A stretch of 64,000 nt of DNA, from NCBI RefSeq assembly GCF_003112575.1, contig NZ_BEWC01000010.1, positions 388,792-452,791 on the forward strand, given 5' to 3'. The first letter of the stretch is position 1. Each line of letters opens with the position of its first letter. This document shows positions 25,880 through 35,091 of the stretch, in pieces. The position numbers and the translations under genes are program-made. This DNA is from Streptomyces ardesiacus. Lineage in GTDB: Bacteria; Actinomycetota; Actinomycetes; Streptomycetales; Streptomycetaceae. Below the pieces are notes generated by a model. It ran no database searches and was not told the origin of the DNA. It saw only the letters and a program-made list of their open reading frames with translations.

Positions 25880-26698
25880 TCAGGCGCGCCCCTGGAGACG
25901 GGCCGCCGTCTCCCTGATGTCCCCGAGGCGGGCCGCGAGGGCCGCTCCCGGGCAGCTCGTCGCGTAGCCGTCGTCGTGCCCCGCGACGGCGGGCAGCATG
26001 GCGGTGGCGCCCGCGGCGAACCGGCTGAGCCCGTTGCTGGAGACCAGCGCGACCTTCGCGCGCGGGTCGGTGCCGCTCTCGCCGAGTTTCCAGGCGGCCA
26101 CGGCGGCGATCGCGTCGGTCAGCTCGTCGGGCACGGGCACGCCCGCGGTGTAGGTGCCCAGGGCCGCGATCCCGGTGGTGCGGTGGTTGAAGCCCTGGGT
26201 GTGGGCGCCGGTCACCGCGCGGTCGATGCCGCCGGCGCGGCCCTCGTAGACGGTGCCGCAGCGGTCGATGACGAAGTTGTAGCCGATGTCGTCCCAGTCC
26301 CGGGCGCCGGTCTGCCCCTGGTACACGCCGCGCAGGATGGCCGGCACGTCGGCGCAGTCGTAGCCGTTGGGCGTGTCCGTGTGGTGGACGAAGACGGCGA
26401 CGACCTCGTCGTCGTAGCGGGGCGCGGGCTGGGCGCGGGCGGCGCCGCCCAGCCAGACCGACCGGGGCACGATGTCGGGCCGGGGCGCGGTGTGCCGGCC
26501 GGTGGCGGCGGCCGGAGCGGCGGACTGCTCGTCGGCCGCCCGTTCCACGCCGCCCGCGCACAGGAAGAGCGCGGCGACGGCGGCCAGCCCGGGCAGGGCG
26601 CCGAGCAGCGCCCGTGCCGCAGCCGGCAGGTGCGCGGCGCCGGGTATGCGGGAGGTACGGCGCTCCCGGGCCCGGCGCGGTCCTCGCAAGACTGGCAT
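25880..26698 (-). CDS. Secreted N-acetylmuramoyl-L-alanine amidase (PGRP/Ami_2 type)
   Basis: Cell-wall hydrolase or recognition protein of 272 residues. A signal or anchor helix (about residues 30-52, LPGLAAVAALFLCAGG) precedes an amidase_2/PGRP domain. That domain has the metal ligand His in VAVFVHHTDTPNGYDC, the GYNFVIDRCGTVYEGRAGG core, GAHTQGFNHRTTGIA and the C-terminal GHDDGYATSCPG, so the zinc site looks complete. A GACAGT hexamer ends 6 bases before the ATG at 26698. It is divergent from the MarP-like protease gene. Confidence 0.9.
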   Translation of the reverse strand: MPVLRGPRRARERRTSRIPGAAHLPAAARALLGALPGLAAVAALFLCAGGVERAADEQSAAPAAATGRHTAPRPDIVPRSVWLGGAARAQPAPRYDDEVVAVFVHHTDTPNGYDCADVPAILRGVYQGQTGARDWDDIGYNFVIDRCGTVYEGRAGGIDRAVTGAHTQGFNHRTTGIAALGTYTAGVPVPDELTDAIAAVAAWKLGESGTDPRAKVALVSSNGLSRFAAGATAMLPAVAGHDDGYATSCPGAALAARLGDIRETAARLQGRA

Positions 26699-26826
26699 GG
26701 TCCTACTGTCCGGCGGATCCGGTCTGTCCGCGATGTGTGGTGTGCCACCCGGTGGAACCATCGTCCCGGTGCACGACGTTTTCACGGTTGACCGCACACG
26801 TGCGCTCCGGCAGAAAGGCGGTTCGC

Positions 26827-28011
26827 GTGGACCTGCTCGACCTCGTGCTGGCGCTGGTGGTGCTGGCCTACGCGGCGTCCGGATACCGGCGCGGGCTGGT
26901 GGCCGGCTGTGTGTCGCTGGCCGGCTTCGTCGGCGGCGCGGTGCTCGGCGTGTGGCTGCTGCCGTGGGTGACGGACCAGGTGGAGCGCGGCTCGACCGGG
27001 GCGACGGTGGCCGCAGTGGTCACGGTGCTGCTGCCGGCGATGGTGGGACACGAACTCGCGGGACGCCTCGCGCTGCGGCTGCGCAGGGAGCTGGACGCCG
27101 GCCCGCTCCGGGTGGCCGACGGCGTCGGCGGGGCGGTGGCGAACGCGGCGGCGGCGCTGATCGTGGCGTGGGTGGCGGCGAGCGTGCTGGCGGCCTCCTC
27201 GTCCACGCTGCTCACCTCGGCGATCCGGGAGTCGAGCGTGCTGGGCGCGGTGCACCGGGCGATGCCGGCCACCACCCCCGCGTGGTTCTCCCGGGCGACG
27301 ACCGCGCTGGCCGACGCCGGCTTCCCGCAGGTCTTCAACCCGTTCGAGCAGGAATCGGCCGCCGAGGTGGCCGAGCCCTCCGGCGACAGCGTCACGCCCG
27401 CGGCCACCCGGGCGGCCAAGCGCAGCACGGTGAAGGTGGAGGGCGTGACCGGCACCCAGGGCCGGGAGGGCAGCGGCTTCGTGTACGCGCCGGAGCACGT
27501 GATGACCAACGCCCACGTGGTGGCCGGCATCGACGCCCCGAGCGTCCGGGTCGGCGGTGTGGGCCCGGCGTACGAGGCGCGGGTGGTGCTGTTCGACCCG
27601 GACAAGGACGTGGCGGTGCTGTACGTCCCCGGTCTGAAGGCGCCGGTGCTGCGGTTCGACGAGGACGCCGCGCGCGGCGACGCGGCGGTGGTCGCGGGCT
27701 ATCCGCAGGACGGCGCCCTGGACCTGCGGGCGGCGACGGTGGCGAACCGGATCCGTGCCACCGGCCAGAACATCTACAACGACGCGAGCGTGACCCGGGA
27801 GATCTACTCGGTCCGTTCCACGGTCCGCCCCGGCAACTCGGGCGGACCGCTGCTGACCACGGACGGCCGGGTGTACGGCGTGGTGTTCGCCCGTTCCACC
27901 TCCGACCCGGAGACCGGCTACGTGCTGACGGCCGCCGAGGTGGCCCCGCAGGCGCGCGAGGCGGCGGACGCCACGCGGGCGGTGGACACCGGCGCGCCGG
28001 TCACGTCGTGA
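26827..28011 (+). CDS. MarP-like membrane serine protease (CvpA region plus trypsin-like domain)
   Basis: 394 residues. Four hydrophobic segments lie in residues 1-120 (CvpA/colicin V-production-like), followed by an extracytoplasmic trypsin-like domain with His230 (TNAHVVAG), Asp261 (DKDVAVLYV) and Ser338 (RPGNSGGPL). This matches actinobacterial MarP, which in mycobacteria is needed for acid resistance and activates a peptidoglycan hydrolase. A divergent amidase gene next door fits a cell-wall role. GTG start with an AAAGG ribosome site. The last 11 bp overlap the convergent acetyltransferase gene. Confidence 0.91.
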   Translation: MDLLDLVLALVVLAYAASGYRRGLVAGCVSLAGFVGGAVLGVWLLPWVTDQVERGSTGATVAAVVTVLLPAMVGHELAGRLALRLRRELDAGPLRVADGVGGAVANAAAALIVAWVAASVLAASSSTLLTSAIRESSVLGAVHRAMPATTPAWFSRATTALADAGFPQVFNPFEQESAAEVAEPSGDSVTPAATRAAKRSTVKVEGVTGTQGREGSGFVYAPEHVMTNAHVVAGIDAPSVRVGGVGPAYEARVVLFDPDKDVAVLYVPGLKAPVLRFDEDAARGDAAVVAGYPQDGALDLRAATVANRIRATGQNIYNDASVTREIYSVRSTVRPGNSGGPLLTTDGRVYGVVFARSTSDPETGYVLTAAEVAPQAREAADATRAVDTGAPVTS

Positions 28012-28534
28012 GCGCGGCCCCGGCCGGACCGTCCGGCCCGCCCGGACCGGTCAGCATCCTTCCCATCAGCACGTCGTCGACGTACCGCCCGTCGAGGTGG
28101 AACTCCTCGGGCTGCACGCCCTCGACGACGAAGCCCTCCGACTCGTAGAGCTTCCGGGCGGCCGTGTTGTGGCCGAGGACCCGCAGGGTGATGCGGCGGA
28201 AGCCCTTGTGCCGGGCGTCTTCGACGGCGGCCCGGACCAGGGCCCGCCCCACGCCGTGGCCGCGGGCGGCGCCGGAGACGGCGAGGCCGCGGATCTGGCG
28301 GACGTGGGTGTTGGAGGCCAACGGGGTGGGGAAGCCGAGGCGGACGTAGCCGACGACGGCGCCGTCGAGTTCGGCGACCAGGTGGGCGTCGGGTCCGCAG
28401 GTGTCGCGGAAGAAGGGGTCGTCCGGCGCCGGCGGGGGCGAGACGGCGTGCAGGTAGGACCAGGTCTCGAGGTCGATCGCGTGCAGCGGCTGCTCGTCCT
28501 CGGGCCTGGCGGGGCGTATGTACGGCGCTGGCAT
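28001..28534 (-). CDS. GNAT-family N-acetyltransferase
   Basis: 177 residues, acetyl-CoA-dependent. It contains IRGLAVSGAARGHGVGRALV, the acetyl-CoA pyrophosphate-binding loop (motif A), preceded by VVGYVRLGFP and followed by ITLRVLGHNTAARKLYESEG. The substrate is unknown. The ATG at 28534 is chosen because a TACAGT hexamer on the minus strand ends exactly 7 bases before it; an in-frame GTG at 28543 would lie inside that promoter. Confidence 0.88.
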   Translation of the reverse strand: MPAPYIRPARPEDEQPLHAIDLETWSYLHAVSPPPAPDDPFFRDTCGPDAHLVAELDGAVVGYVRLGFPTPLASNTHVRQIRGLAVSGAARGHGVGRALVRAAVEDARHKGFRRITLRVLGHNTAARKLYESEGFVVEGVQPEEFHLDGRYVDDVLMGRMLTGPGGPDGPAGAALTT

Positions 28535-28606
28535 GACGGTCACTGTACGACGCGGTGCCGGGGACCGTTCCGTGGTTTTCGCCCGCCCACCCGGCAGGAT
28601 GGGCCC

Positions 28607-29551
28607 ATGAACGACGTACGCGTGGACGGCTGGCACGAGGACGGACGCTCCGGCACGGGACGTTCCCGCATCGCGGTGGCCGGCGCGTCCGGTCTCATCG
28701 GCGGGGCGCTGGCGCGGTCCCTGACCGCCGACGGGCACGAGGTGGTGCGCCTGGTGCGGCACGCGCCCGGCGGCCCGCACGAGGTCCGCTGGGACCCCGA
28801 GAACGGGCGGGTGGACGCGGCCGGGCTCGACGGCTGCGACGCCGTGGTCAATCTGGCCGGGGCCGGGGTGGGCGACCGCCGCTGGACCGACGCGTACAAG
28901 ACCCGCATCCGCAGCAGCCGGGTGCACGGCACGACGGCGCTCGCGGAGGCCGTGGCCGCGATGGAACGGCCGCCGCGGGTCTTCGTCAACGGCAGCGCGA
29001 TCGGCTTCTACGGCGAGACCGGCGACCGGCCCGTGGACGAGAGCGCGCCCGCCGGAGAGGGCTTCCTGCCGGGCCTGTGCGTGGAGTGGGAGGCCGCGGC
29101 GGCCCCGGCCCGGGAGGCGGGCGTGCGGACGGTGCTCGTCCGTACCGGGCTGGTCGTGGCCCGCGGGGGCGGTGCCTGGGGGCGGCTGTTCCCGCTCTTC
29201 CGGGCGGGGCTCGGCGGGAAGCTGGGCGACGGGTCGCAGTACTGGTCCTTCGTGGCGCTGCACGACGAGGTGGCGGCGATCCGGCACCTCCTGGACCGGG
29301 AGGACCTGTCCGGCCCGTTCAACCTGACCGCCCCTCAGCCGGTGACCAACCGTGCGGTGACGGTGGCCATGGGCCGGGTGCTGCACCGCCCGGCGCCGTT
29401 CGCGGTGCCCGCGCCGGTGCTGCGGGCGGTGCTCGGCGAGATGGCGGGCGACGTGCTGGGCAGCGCCCGGGTACTGCCGGCCCGCCTGCTGGAGTCGGGC
29501 TTCCGCTTCGCGTTCCCGGAGATCGACGGGGCGATCCGGGCGGCGCTGTAG
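28607..29551 (+). CDS. TIGR01777-family epimerase (SDR39U1-like)
   Basis: 314 residues of the extended short-chain dehydrogenase fold. It has the NADP-binding IAVAGASGLIGGALARSL, DAVVNLAGAGVGDRRWTDAYK, RVFVNGSAIGFYGETGD with the catalytic-type Tyr, and a C-terminal DUF1731 segment beginning near PAPFAVPAPVLRAVLG. The physiological substrate is not known. A CAGGAT hexamer ends 6 bases before the ATG, so a leaderless transcript is predicted. Confidence 0.9.
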   Translation: MNDVRVDGWHEDGRSGTGRSRIAVAGASGLIGGALARSLTADGHEVVRLVRHAPGGPHEVRWDPENGRVDAAGLDGCDAVVNLAGAGVGDRRWTDAYKTRIRSSRVHGTTALAEAVAAMERPPRVFVNGSAIGFYGETGDRPVDESAPAGEGFLPGLCVEWEAAAAPAREAGVRTVLVRTGLVVARGGGAWGRLFPLFRAGLGGKLGDGSQYWSFVALHDEVAAIRHLLDREDLSGPFNLTAPQPVTNRAVTVAMGRVLHRPAPFAVPAPVLRAVLGEMAGDVLGSARVLPARLLESGFRFAFPEIDGAIRAAL

Positions 29552-29766
29552 GCGCCCCCGGTGGCGTACCGGACCAGCACCGGGGCAGTACGGCCACCGC
29601 ACCGGACCGGATCACAGCCGTATGCGACCGGTGTGCGACCGTGTACCGCCTCCGTGCGACTCCCCTTGACCGTTCCCGACCTTAACCTCGTGTCGAACTC
29701 GGGTATTCCTCAAGCCTGTTGGGGGCATGACGTTCCCAGCGGCCGCGCAACCTCGAGGAGGGGCAC

Positions 29767-31170
29767 GTGCTTGAGCCCGCGTACCAGGCGGACGTCGTCG
29801 TCGTGGGGGCCGGGATCGCCGGACTCGCCGCGGCGGAACGGCTGACCAGCGCAGGAGTGACGACCACGGTCCTGGAGGCCGCCCATGCGGTGGGCGGCCG
29901 GATGGCCACCGAGAAGGTCGACGGTTTCCGGCTCGACAGAATCGGACAGCTGCTGTCCACGGCCTGTCCCGAACTGCGCCGCACCCCCGGGCTCGACGGC
30001 CTCGCGCTGCTGCCGTTCGCCCCCGGGGTCCTGCTGCACAGCGAGGGGCGGCACCATCGCGCGGGCGCTCCGGCGGGCGTACGAAGCGCGCGGGGCGCAC
30101 TCCACGCGGTGCGCGCCCTCGCGAGCGCCCCCCGCTCGATGCCGGCGCCCCGGCGGGCGGGACACACGCCCGGAGCTCCCGGCGGGCCCGCCGCCGCGCC
30201 CCGCACCCGCGCGGGCGCCCCGCTCGGCACCGCCGTCGACCAGGCCCGGCTCGGCGCCGCGCTGGCCCGGCTCGCGCACACCCCGGCCGAACGGCTGCTG
30301 GCCCGCCCGGAGCTGCCCGCCGCACGGGCCCTGGCCGCCCGCGGGCTGCCGGGCCGCACGATCGAGGGCTTCCTGCGGCCGCTGCTCGCCGCCCTGCTGT
30401 ACGACCCGGACCTCACGACCTCCAGCCGGTGCGCGGACCTGGCGCTGCGCGCCTTCGCGGGCGGGCGGCTGGCGCTGCCGGAGGGCGGCGCGGAGGCCCT
30501 CCCGGAGCACCTGGCGCGGTCGCTGCCGCCGGGCACCGTGCACACGGGGGTGCGGGTGACCTCGGTGGCGACCAACGCCGTGACCACCGCGGAGCACGGG
30601 GTCATCCGCTGCCGGGCCGTCCTGGTGGCGACCGACGCCCGCGCGGCGGCCGAGCTGCTGCCGGGCCTGAGGGTGCCGGACTTCCACCCGGTGACGGTGG
30701 TCCACCACACGACCGACGAGCCGCCGGCGACCGGCGCGTCCCTGCTGCTCGACGCCGATCGCGGCGGCCCGGTCGCGCACACGGCGCAGATCAGCCGGGT
30801 GGACCCGTCGCGCGCCCCCGCCGGCCGCGTCCTGGTCTCGTCGACGGTCCTCGGCGCTCCCCCGCCCGACCTCGACACCGCCGTACGCATCCACCTGTCC
30901 CGCCTCTACGGCACCCCGACCGCCCGCTGGGAGACCCTCGCCGTGCACCACACGCCCGAGGCGGTGCCCGCGATGCGCCCGCCGCACGACCCGCGCAGGC
31001 CGGTACGGCTGCTGGCCGGGCTGTACGTGTGCGGCGACCACCGCGACACCAGCAGCGTCCAGGGGGCCCTGCACTCGGGCCACCGGGCCTCGGCGGCGAT
31101 CCTGTCCGACCTGGGCGCGGACCGGCCGATGCACTCGGCGGAGGCCCTGGGCCCGGCTCGGGCGGCCTGA
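29767..31170 (+). CDS. NAD(P)/FAD-dependent oxidoreductase (amine oxidase/protoporphyrinogen oxidase-like)
   Basis: 467 residues. The FAD dinucleotide fold is at the N-terminus: DVVVVGAGIAGLAAAERL, then TVLEAAHAVGGRMATE. A helical middle with an Ala/Pro/Arg-rich insert (about 115-160) precedes the substrate domain, and the C-terminal FAD motif is LLAGLYVCGDHRDTSSVQGA. This order is typical of flavin amine oxidases and desaturases. The substrate cannot be told. The GTG start has a GAGGAGGGG ribosome site. Confidence 0.88.
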   Translation: MLEPAYQADVVVVGAGIAGLAAAERLTSAGVTTTVLEAAHAVGGRMATEKVDGFRLDRIGQLLSTACPELRRTPGLDGLALLPFAPGVLLHSEGRHHRAGAPAGVRSARGALHAVRALASAPRSMPAPRRAGHTPGAPGGPAAAPRTRAGAPLGTAVDQARLGAALARLAHTPAERLLARPELPAARALAARGLPGRTIEGFLRPLLAALLYDPDLTTSSRCADLALRAFAGGRLALPEGGAEALPEHLARSLPPGTVHTGVRVTSVATNAVTTAEHGVIRCRAVLVATDARAAAELLPGLRVPDFHPVTVVHHTTDEPPATGASLLLDADRGGPVAHTAQISRVDPSRAPAGRVLVSSTVLGAPPPDLDTAVRIHLSRLYGTPTARWETLAVHHTPEAVPAMRPPHDPRRPVRLLAGLYVCGDHRDTSSVQGALHSGHRASAAILSDLGADRPMHSAEALGPARAA

Positions 31171-31200
31171 CGGCGTCCCGGGACGGCCCGCGCGGCCCGT

Positions 31201-32667
31201 CTACCCGAGGGCGGCCACCTTGTCCCGGTACCCCCGCACGGGTGCCGCGTCCCGGTACGGCTCCAGGCGGCGTTCGAAGTCGCGGACGTACTCCGTGGCG
31301 CGCACGGAGCGCATCTCGGCCGCCTGGCCCGCCGCCTCGGCGGCGAGCTGGCAGGCCTGGTCGAGTTCGCCGAGGCCGAGCCGGGCGGTGGCGAGCACGA
31401 CCCGGCTGAAGAGGCGGCTGCGGGCGTAGACGGGGGAGCGCAGTTGCAGCGAGCGCTCCGCGTGCTGGGCGGCGGCGCGGAACTGCTGCAGGTCGCGGTG
31501 GCAGTGCCCGAACTCGTCGGCGAGCTGTGCCTCGTCGAAGAAGCGCGCCCAGTGCGGCACCTCGTCGCCGGGCCGGGCGGCCTCCAGCGCGCGCTCGGCC
31601 CGCACCAGGGCCGCGGTGCAGGCCCGCACCTCGCCGAGGACGGCATGCGCCCGCGCCTCCGCGGCGTGCAGCAGCGTCTGCACGACGGGCGGCGCCGAGG
31701 TCCCCACCCCCTGCTGCGCCACCCGCGTGAGCTGCACGGCCTCCCGCCCGTGCCCCAGGTAGACGGCCTGCCGGCTCATGGTGACCAGCACGTACGAGCC
31801 GTACGCCCGGTCCGCCGCCGCCTGGGACAGCCGCAGCGCCTGCACGAAGTAGCGCTGGGCGAGTCCGTGCGCGGCGATGTCGTACGACGTCCAGCCGGCC
31901 AGCCGGGTCAGGTCGGCGGCGGCGGCGAAGAGGCGCCGGCCGGTCTGCTCGCCGTAGGTGCCGCGCAGCATGGGCTCCAGCTCGTGCTCCAGGTAGCGCA
32001 CGAGGGCCTGGCGGGCGTGTCCGCCGCCGTACCGGTCGTCGAGGCTGCGGAACAGCTCGCCGACCGAGCGCAGCGCGGACAGGTCGCCGCCGCCGACCCG
32101 CTGTCCCGGGCCGCGTTCGGCCTGGGCGGCCCGGCGTCTGGAGGGGTCGAGCGGGACGGCGGGCCTCGGGGTCGCGGGGCGGCCCTGGGCTGGGATGCGG
32201 ACGGGCACCTCGGCGCGGGCCACCTTCTCGTCGGCGCGGCCGATCAGCCAGTCGCGGCTGGGCACGACGAGCCCGGCCGGGGTGAAGGCGATCTTCCGCA
32301 GCTCGGCGTGACTGCCGGAGTCCTTGCGCCACAGCCCGCCGACGATGTCGACCGCCTCTTCGGGGCTCCCGGCGAACTCCAGGCCCGCGTAGACGGGCGC
32401 GCACGCGTCCAGGCCGAGGTCCTGGGCGCTCAGGCGGCGGCCCAGGCGCCGGGTGAAGACCTCGGCGATCAGGGCCGGGGTGGTGCCGCGGGGCTGCTGG
32501 CCGCGCAGCCACCGGGTGACGGACGTCTTGTCATATCTCAGGTCCAGGCCGTGTTCGAGGCCGAGCTGGTCGACGCGACGCGCGAGACCCGCGTTCGAGA
32601 AGCCCGCTTCGGCGATGAGCGCGGCGAGCTGGCGGTTGGGGGTGCGCTGCGCGGGTCGTTCCGTCAT
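31201..32667 (-). CDS. NsdA/NsdB-like regulator, helix-turn-helix with TPR-like domain
   Basis: 488 residues. The N-terminal XRE-like region (about 10-70) reads LAALIAEAGFSNAGLARRVD and SVTRWLRGQQPRGTTPALIA. The rest is helical with TPR-like repeats (AALVRAERALEAARPGDE, AAQHAERSLQLRSP, LGELDQACQLAAEAAG). The design matches the Streptomyces NsdA/NsdB proteins, which restrain sporulation and antibiotic synthesis. The ATG at 32667 has an AGGAG ribosome site. A direct DNA target is not evident. It is divergent from lipB. Confidence 0.82.
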   Translation of the reverse strand: MTERPAQRTPNRQLAALIAEAGFSNAGLARRVDQLGLEHGLDLRYDKTSVTRWLRGQQPRGTTPALIAEVFTRRLGRRLSAQDLGLDACAPVYAGLEFAGSPEEAVDIVGGLWRKDSGSHAELRKIAFTPAGLVVPSRDWLIGRADEKVARAEVPVRIPAQGRPATPRPAVPLDPSRRRAAQAERGPGQRVGGGDLSALRSVGELFRSLDDRYGGGHARQALVRYLEHELEPMLRGTYGEQTGRRLFAAAADLTRLAGWTSYDIAAHGLAQRYFVQALRLSQAAADRAYGSYVLVTMSRQAVYLGHGREAVQLTRVAQQGVGTSAPPVVQTLLHAAEARAHAVLGEVRACTAALVRAERALEAARPGDEVPHWARFFDEAQLADEFGHCHRDLQQFRAAAQHAERSLQLRSPVYARSRLFSRVVLATARLGLGELDQACQLAAEAAGQAAEMRSVRATEYVRDFERRLEPYRDAAPVRGYRDKVAALG

Positions 32668-32901
32668 GGTGCGGTGCGGTCTCCTGCCTTCCGGGCGTTC
32701 GATTGCCCGGAGCGCCTGTGAGCAGCCCTTATGGCCTCGTGAACGGCGTGAATGTAGCGGAGAGTAAGCACCCGATCGCACAATTCGCCCGGCATTCATC
32801 CGATCGTGTGAGGATTGCCCGCCCGGCTGACGACGCGCGGACGGTCGTACAGTGGCGTGGGCACGCTTCGTGCCTTACGACCTTGCAGGGAGGCACGTGC
32901 C

Positions 32902-33702
32902 GTGAGTGAGCTGCGCTTCGTCCGGATGGGGTTCGGTGCCGAGCGCGTCGAGTACCAGGAGGCGTGGGACGAACAGCGCCGGGTGCACGCCGCGCGGTTC
33001 GCCGACGAGGTCCCCGACACCGTGCTGCTCCTCGAACACCCGCCGGTCTACACCGCCGGCCGGCGCACCGCGGACAGCGAACGGCCCCTGGACGGCACCC
33101 CGGTCGTCGACGTGGATCGCGGCGGCAAGATCACCTGGCACGGCCCGGGCCAGCTCGTGGGCTACCCGATCCAGAAGCTCCCGCGCCCGGTCGACGTGGT
33201 GGCCCACGTCCGGCGCCTGGAGGAGGCCCTGATCCGCACCTGTGCGGAGTTCGGTCTGGAGACCACCCGCGTCGAGGGCCGCAGCGGCGTCTGGGTCCTC
33301 GGCGACCCGGTCGAGCAGCGCCCGGCGCTCGGCGGGCTCTCCCTGGACTTCGACCCCCGGCTGACCGACGAGGAGTTCGACCCCCGGCTCAACGGCCCCG
33401 AGTACGCCCCGTCCAACGCGGGCCAGCGCCGGGAGGACCGCAAGATCGCCGCCATCGGCATCCGGGTCGCCAAGGGCGTCACGATGCACGGCTTCGCGCT
33501 GAACGTGAACCCCGACAACAAGTGGTTCGACAAGATCATCCCCTGCGGCATCCGCGACGCGGGCGTCGCCTCCCTGGCGAACGAACTGGGCCGCGACGTC
33601 ACCATCGAGGAGGTCCTCCCGGTGGTGGAGCGCCACCTGCGGGACATCCTGGAGAACGCGGAACTCAAGCCCCGGGTGATCGAGAAGGCACCGGCGGCAT
33701 GA
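32902..33702 (+). CDS. lipB: Lipoyl(octanoyl) transferase LipB
   Basis: Transfers octanoate from acyl carrier protein to E2 and H-protein lysines. 266 residues, with LLLEHPPVYTAGRRT, RGGKITWHGPGQLVGYPI, the conserved Lys in DRKIAAIGIRV and the catalytic Cys in IIPCGIRDAGV. An insert of about 40 residues (RLTDEEFDPRLNGPEYA) lies before the KIAAIG motif, common in streptomycetes. GTG start with an AGGGAGG ribosome site. It lies 191 bp upstream of lipA, with an intergenic repeat between. Confidence 0.96.
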   Translation: MSELRFVRMGFGAERVEYQEAWDEQRRVHAARFADEVPDTVLLLEHPPVYTAGRRTADSERPLDGTPVVDVDRGGKITWHGPGQLVGYPIQKLPRPVDVVAHVRRLEEALIRTCAEFGLETTRVEGRSGVWVLGDPVEQRPALGGLSLDFDPRLTDEEFDPRLNGPEYAPSNAGQRREDRKIAAIGIRVAKGVTMHGFALNVNPDNKWFDKIIPCGIRDAGVASLANELGRDVTIEEVLPVVERHLRDILENAELKPRVIEKAPAA

Positions 33703-33740
33703 ATACGGCCCGGCGCGCACCCGGCGCCGAGGGCATAAAT

Positions 33741-33811
33741 CCACCCCGTCCGGCGTTTGGGGACGGGGCCCGTCAGGGCCGGAGCGGGGGCCTGGGGGCG
33801 GCAGCCCCCAG
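33741..33811. repeat. Streptomyces intergenic repeat, copy B (inverted relative to copy A)
   Basis: Reads CCACCCCGTCCGGCGTTTGG, then GGACGGGGCCCG and a GGGGGCGGCAGCCCCCA hairpin end. Its reverse complement follows the same motif order as 4055-4138. It lies between lipB and lipA and may fold in the polycistronic mRNA. Confidence 0.65.
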
Positions 33812-33893
33812 CAAGGCCAGCACCACCGCCGACCAACAAATCAACGGGCGTACCCTGAAGAACGCCGAAGAATCAATCGCTAGGGAGCCGGTC

Positions 33894-34847
33894 GTGTCCG
33901 CAGTCGCACCCGACGGACGCAAGATGCTGCGCCTGGAGGTCCGCAACAGCCAGACCCCCATCGAGCGCAAGCCCGAGTGGATCAAGACCCGGGCGAAAAT
34001 GGGTCCCGAGTACACCAAGATGCAGAACCTGGTGAAGAGCGAGGGCCTGCACACGGTCTGCCAGGAAGCCGGCTGTCCCAACATCTACGAGTGCTGGGAG
34101 GACCGCGAGGCGACCTTCCTCATCGGCGGCGACCAGTGCACCCGGCGCTGCGACTTCTGCCAGATCGACACCGGCAAGCCCGAGGCACTCGACCGCGACG
34201 AGCCGCGCCGCGTGGGCGAGTCCGTGGTCACGATGGACCTGAACTACGCCACCATCACCGGCGTCGCCCGCGACGACCTCCCCGACGGCGGCGCCTGGCT
34301 GTACGCGGAGACCGTGCGCCAGATCCACCAGCAGACCGCCGGCCGCGAGGCCGGCCGCACCAAGGTCGAGCTGCTGGCCCCCGACTTCAACGCGGTGCCG
34401 GAACTGCTCCGCGAGGTCTTCGACTCCCGCCCCGAGGTCTTCGCGCACAACGTCGAGACGGTCCCGCGGATCTTCAAGCGCATCCGCCCCGGCTTCCGCT
34501 ACGAGCGCTCCCTGAAGGTCATCACGGACGCCCGCGACTACGGCCTGGTCACCAAGTCGAACCTGATCCTCGGCATGGGCGAGACCCGCGAGGAGATCAG
34601 CGAGGCGCTGAAGGAACTGCACGAGGCCGGCTGCGAACTGATCACCATCACCCAGTACCTGCGCCCGTCCGTGCGCCACCACCCCGTGGAGCGCTGGGTC
34701 AAGCCGCAGGAGTTCGTGGAGCTGAAGGAGGAGGCCGAGCAGATCGGTTTCTCCGGCGTGATGTCGGGCCCGCTGGTGCGGTCCTCGTACCGGGCGGGAC
34801 GGCTCTACGGCATGGCCATGGAGCAGCGCCGGTCCGCCACCGTGTGA
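33894..34847 (+). CDS. lipA: Lipoyl synthase LipA
   Basis: Radical SAM enzyme that inserts two sulfurs into octanoyl-E2 to make lipoate. 317 residues. The SAM cluster motif is CTRRCDFC (Cys82, Cys86, Cys89). The auxiliary cluster ligands are Cys56, Cys61 and Cys67 in CQEAGCPNIYEC. The C-terminal SGPLVRSSYRAG supplies the Ser ligand of that cluster. GTG start with a TAGGGAG ribosome site. With lipB it modifies the E2 encoded 14 kb away. Confidence 0.97.
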   Translation: MSAVAPDGRKMLRLEVRNSQTPIERKPEWIKTRAKMGPEYTKMQNLVKSEGLHTVCQEAGCPNIYECWEDREATFLIGGDQCTRRCDFCQIDTGKPEALDRDEPRRVGESVVTMDLNYATITGVARDDLPDGGAWLYAETVRQIHQQTAGREAGRTKVELLAPDFNAVPELLREVFDSRPEVFAHNVETVPRIFKRIRPGFRYERSLKVITDARDYGLVTKSNLILGMGETREEISEALKELHEAGCELITITQYLRPSVRHHPVERWVKPQEFVELKEEAEQIGFSGVMSGPLVRSSYRAGRLYGMAMEQRRSATV

Positions 34848-34890
34848 ATTCCCGCACAAGCGCCTACTCGCCAGTAATGGCCGAGACGCC

Positions 34891-34935
34891 GCGGCCCCGA
34901 CCGTCCTCGCTGATGAGGGCACCGGTCGGGGCCGC
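34891..34935 (+). terminator. Terminator after lipA
   Basis: GCGGCCCCGACCG (34891-34903) and CGGTCGGGGCCGC (34923-34935) form a perfect 13-bp stem with a 19-base loop, 43 bp past the lipA stop. Confidence 0.85.
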
Positions 34936-34975
34936 GCTCCCGTTCCGGGGCCCGGCGACGCGGATTCATGTCCGT

Positions 34976-35002
34976 TTGACCGGCGGGTCACGCCCTGGTA
35001 AC
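34976..35002 (+). promoter_or_regulatory. Probable GlnR box array ahead of the 71-residue gene
   Basis: TTGAC (34976), GTCAC (34987) and GTAAC (34998) are separated by exactly 6 bases each. This is the 11-bp step of the Streptomyces GlnR operator (gTnAC-n6-GaAAC repeats). It lies about 90 bp before the small gene. From memory, the S. coelicolor gene at this place (SCO2195) was reported as a GlnR target. Confidence 0.65.
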
Positions 35003-35091
35003 ACCAATCAGTGACCCTGGAATCACAGCACGTACACCACCGCGTACACCCGTCTCCGTACCCGGAGCCGTACCGAGGGGGGACCTTCACC

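Noticed and set aside
31170..31200. Terminator between the convergent oxidoreductase and NsdA-like genes
   Set aside because: Only a 5-bp GACGG/CCGTC pairing with poor extension could be found.
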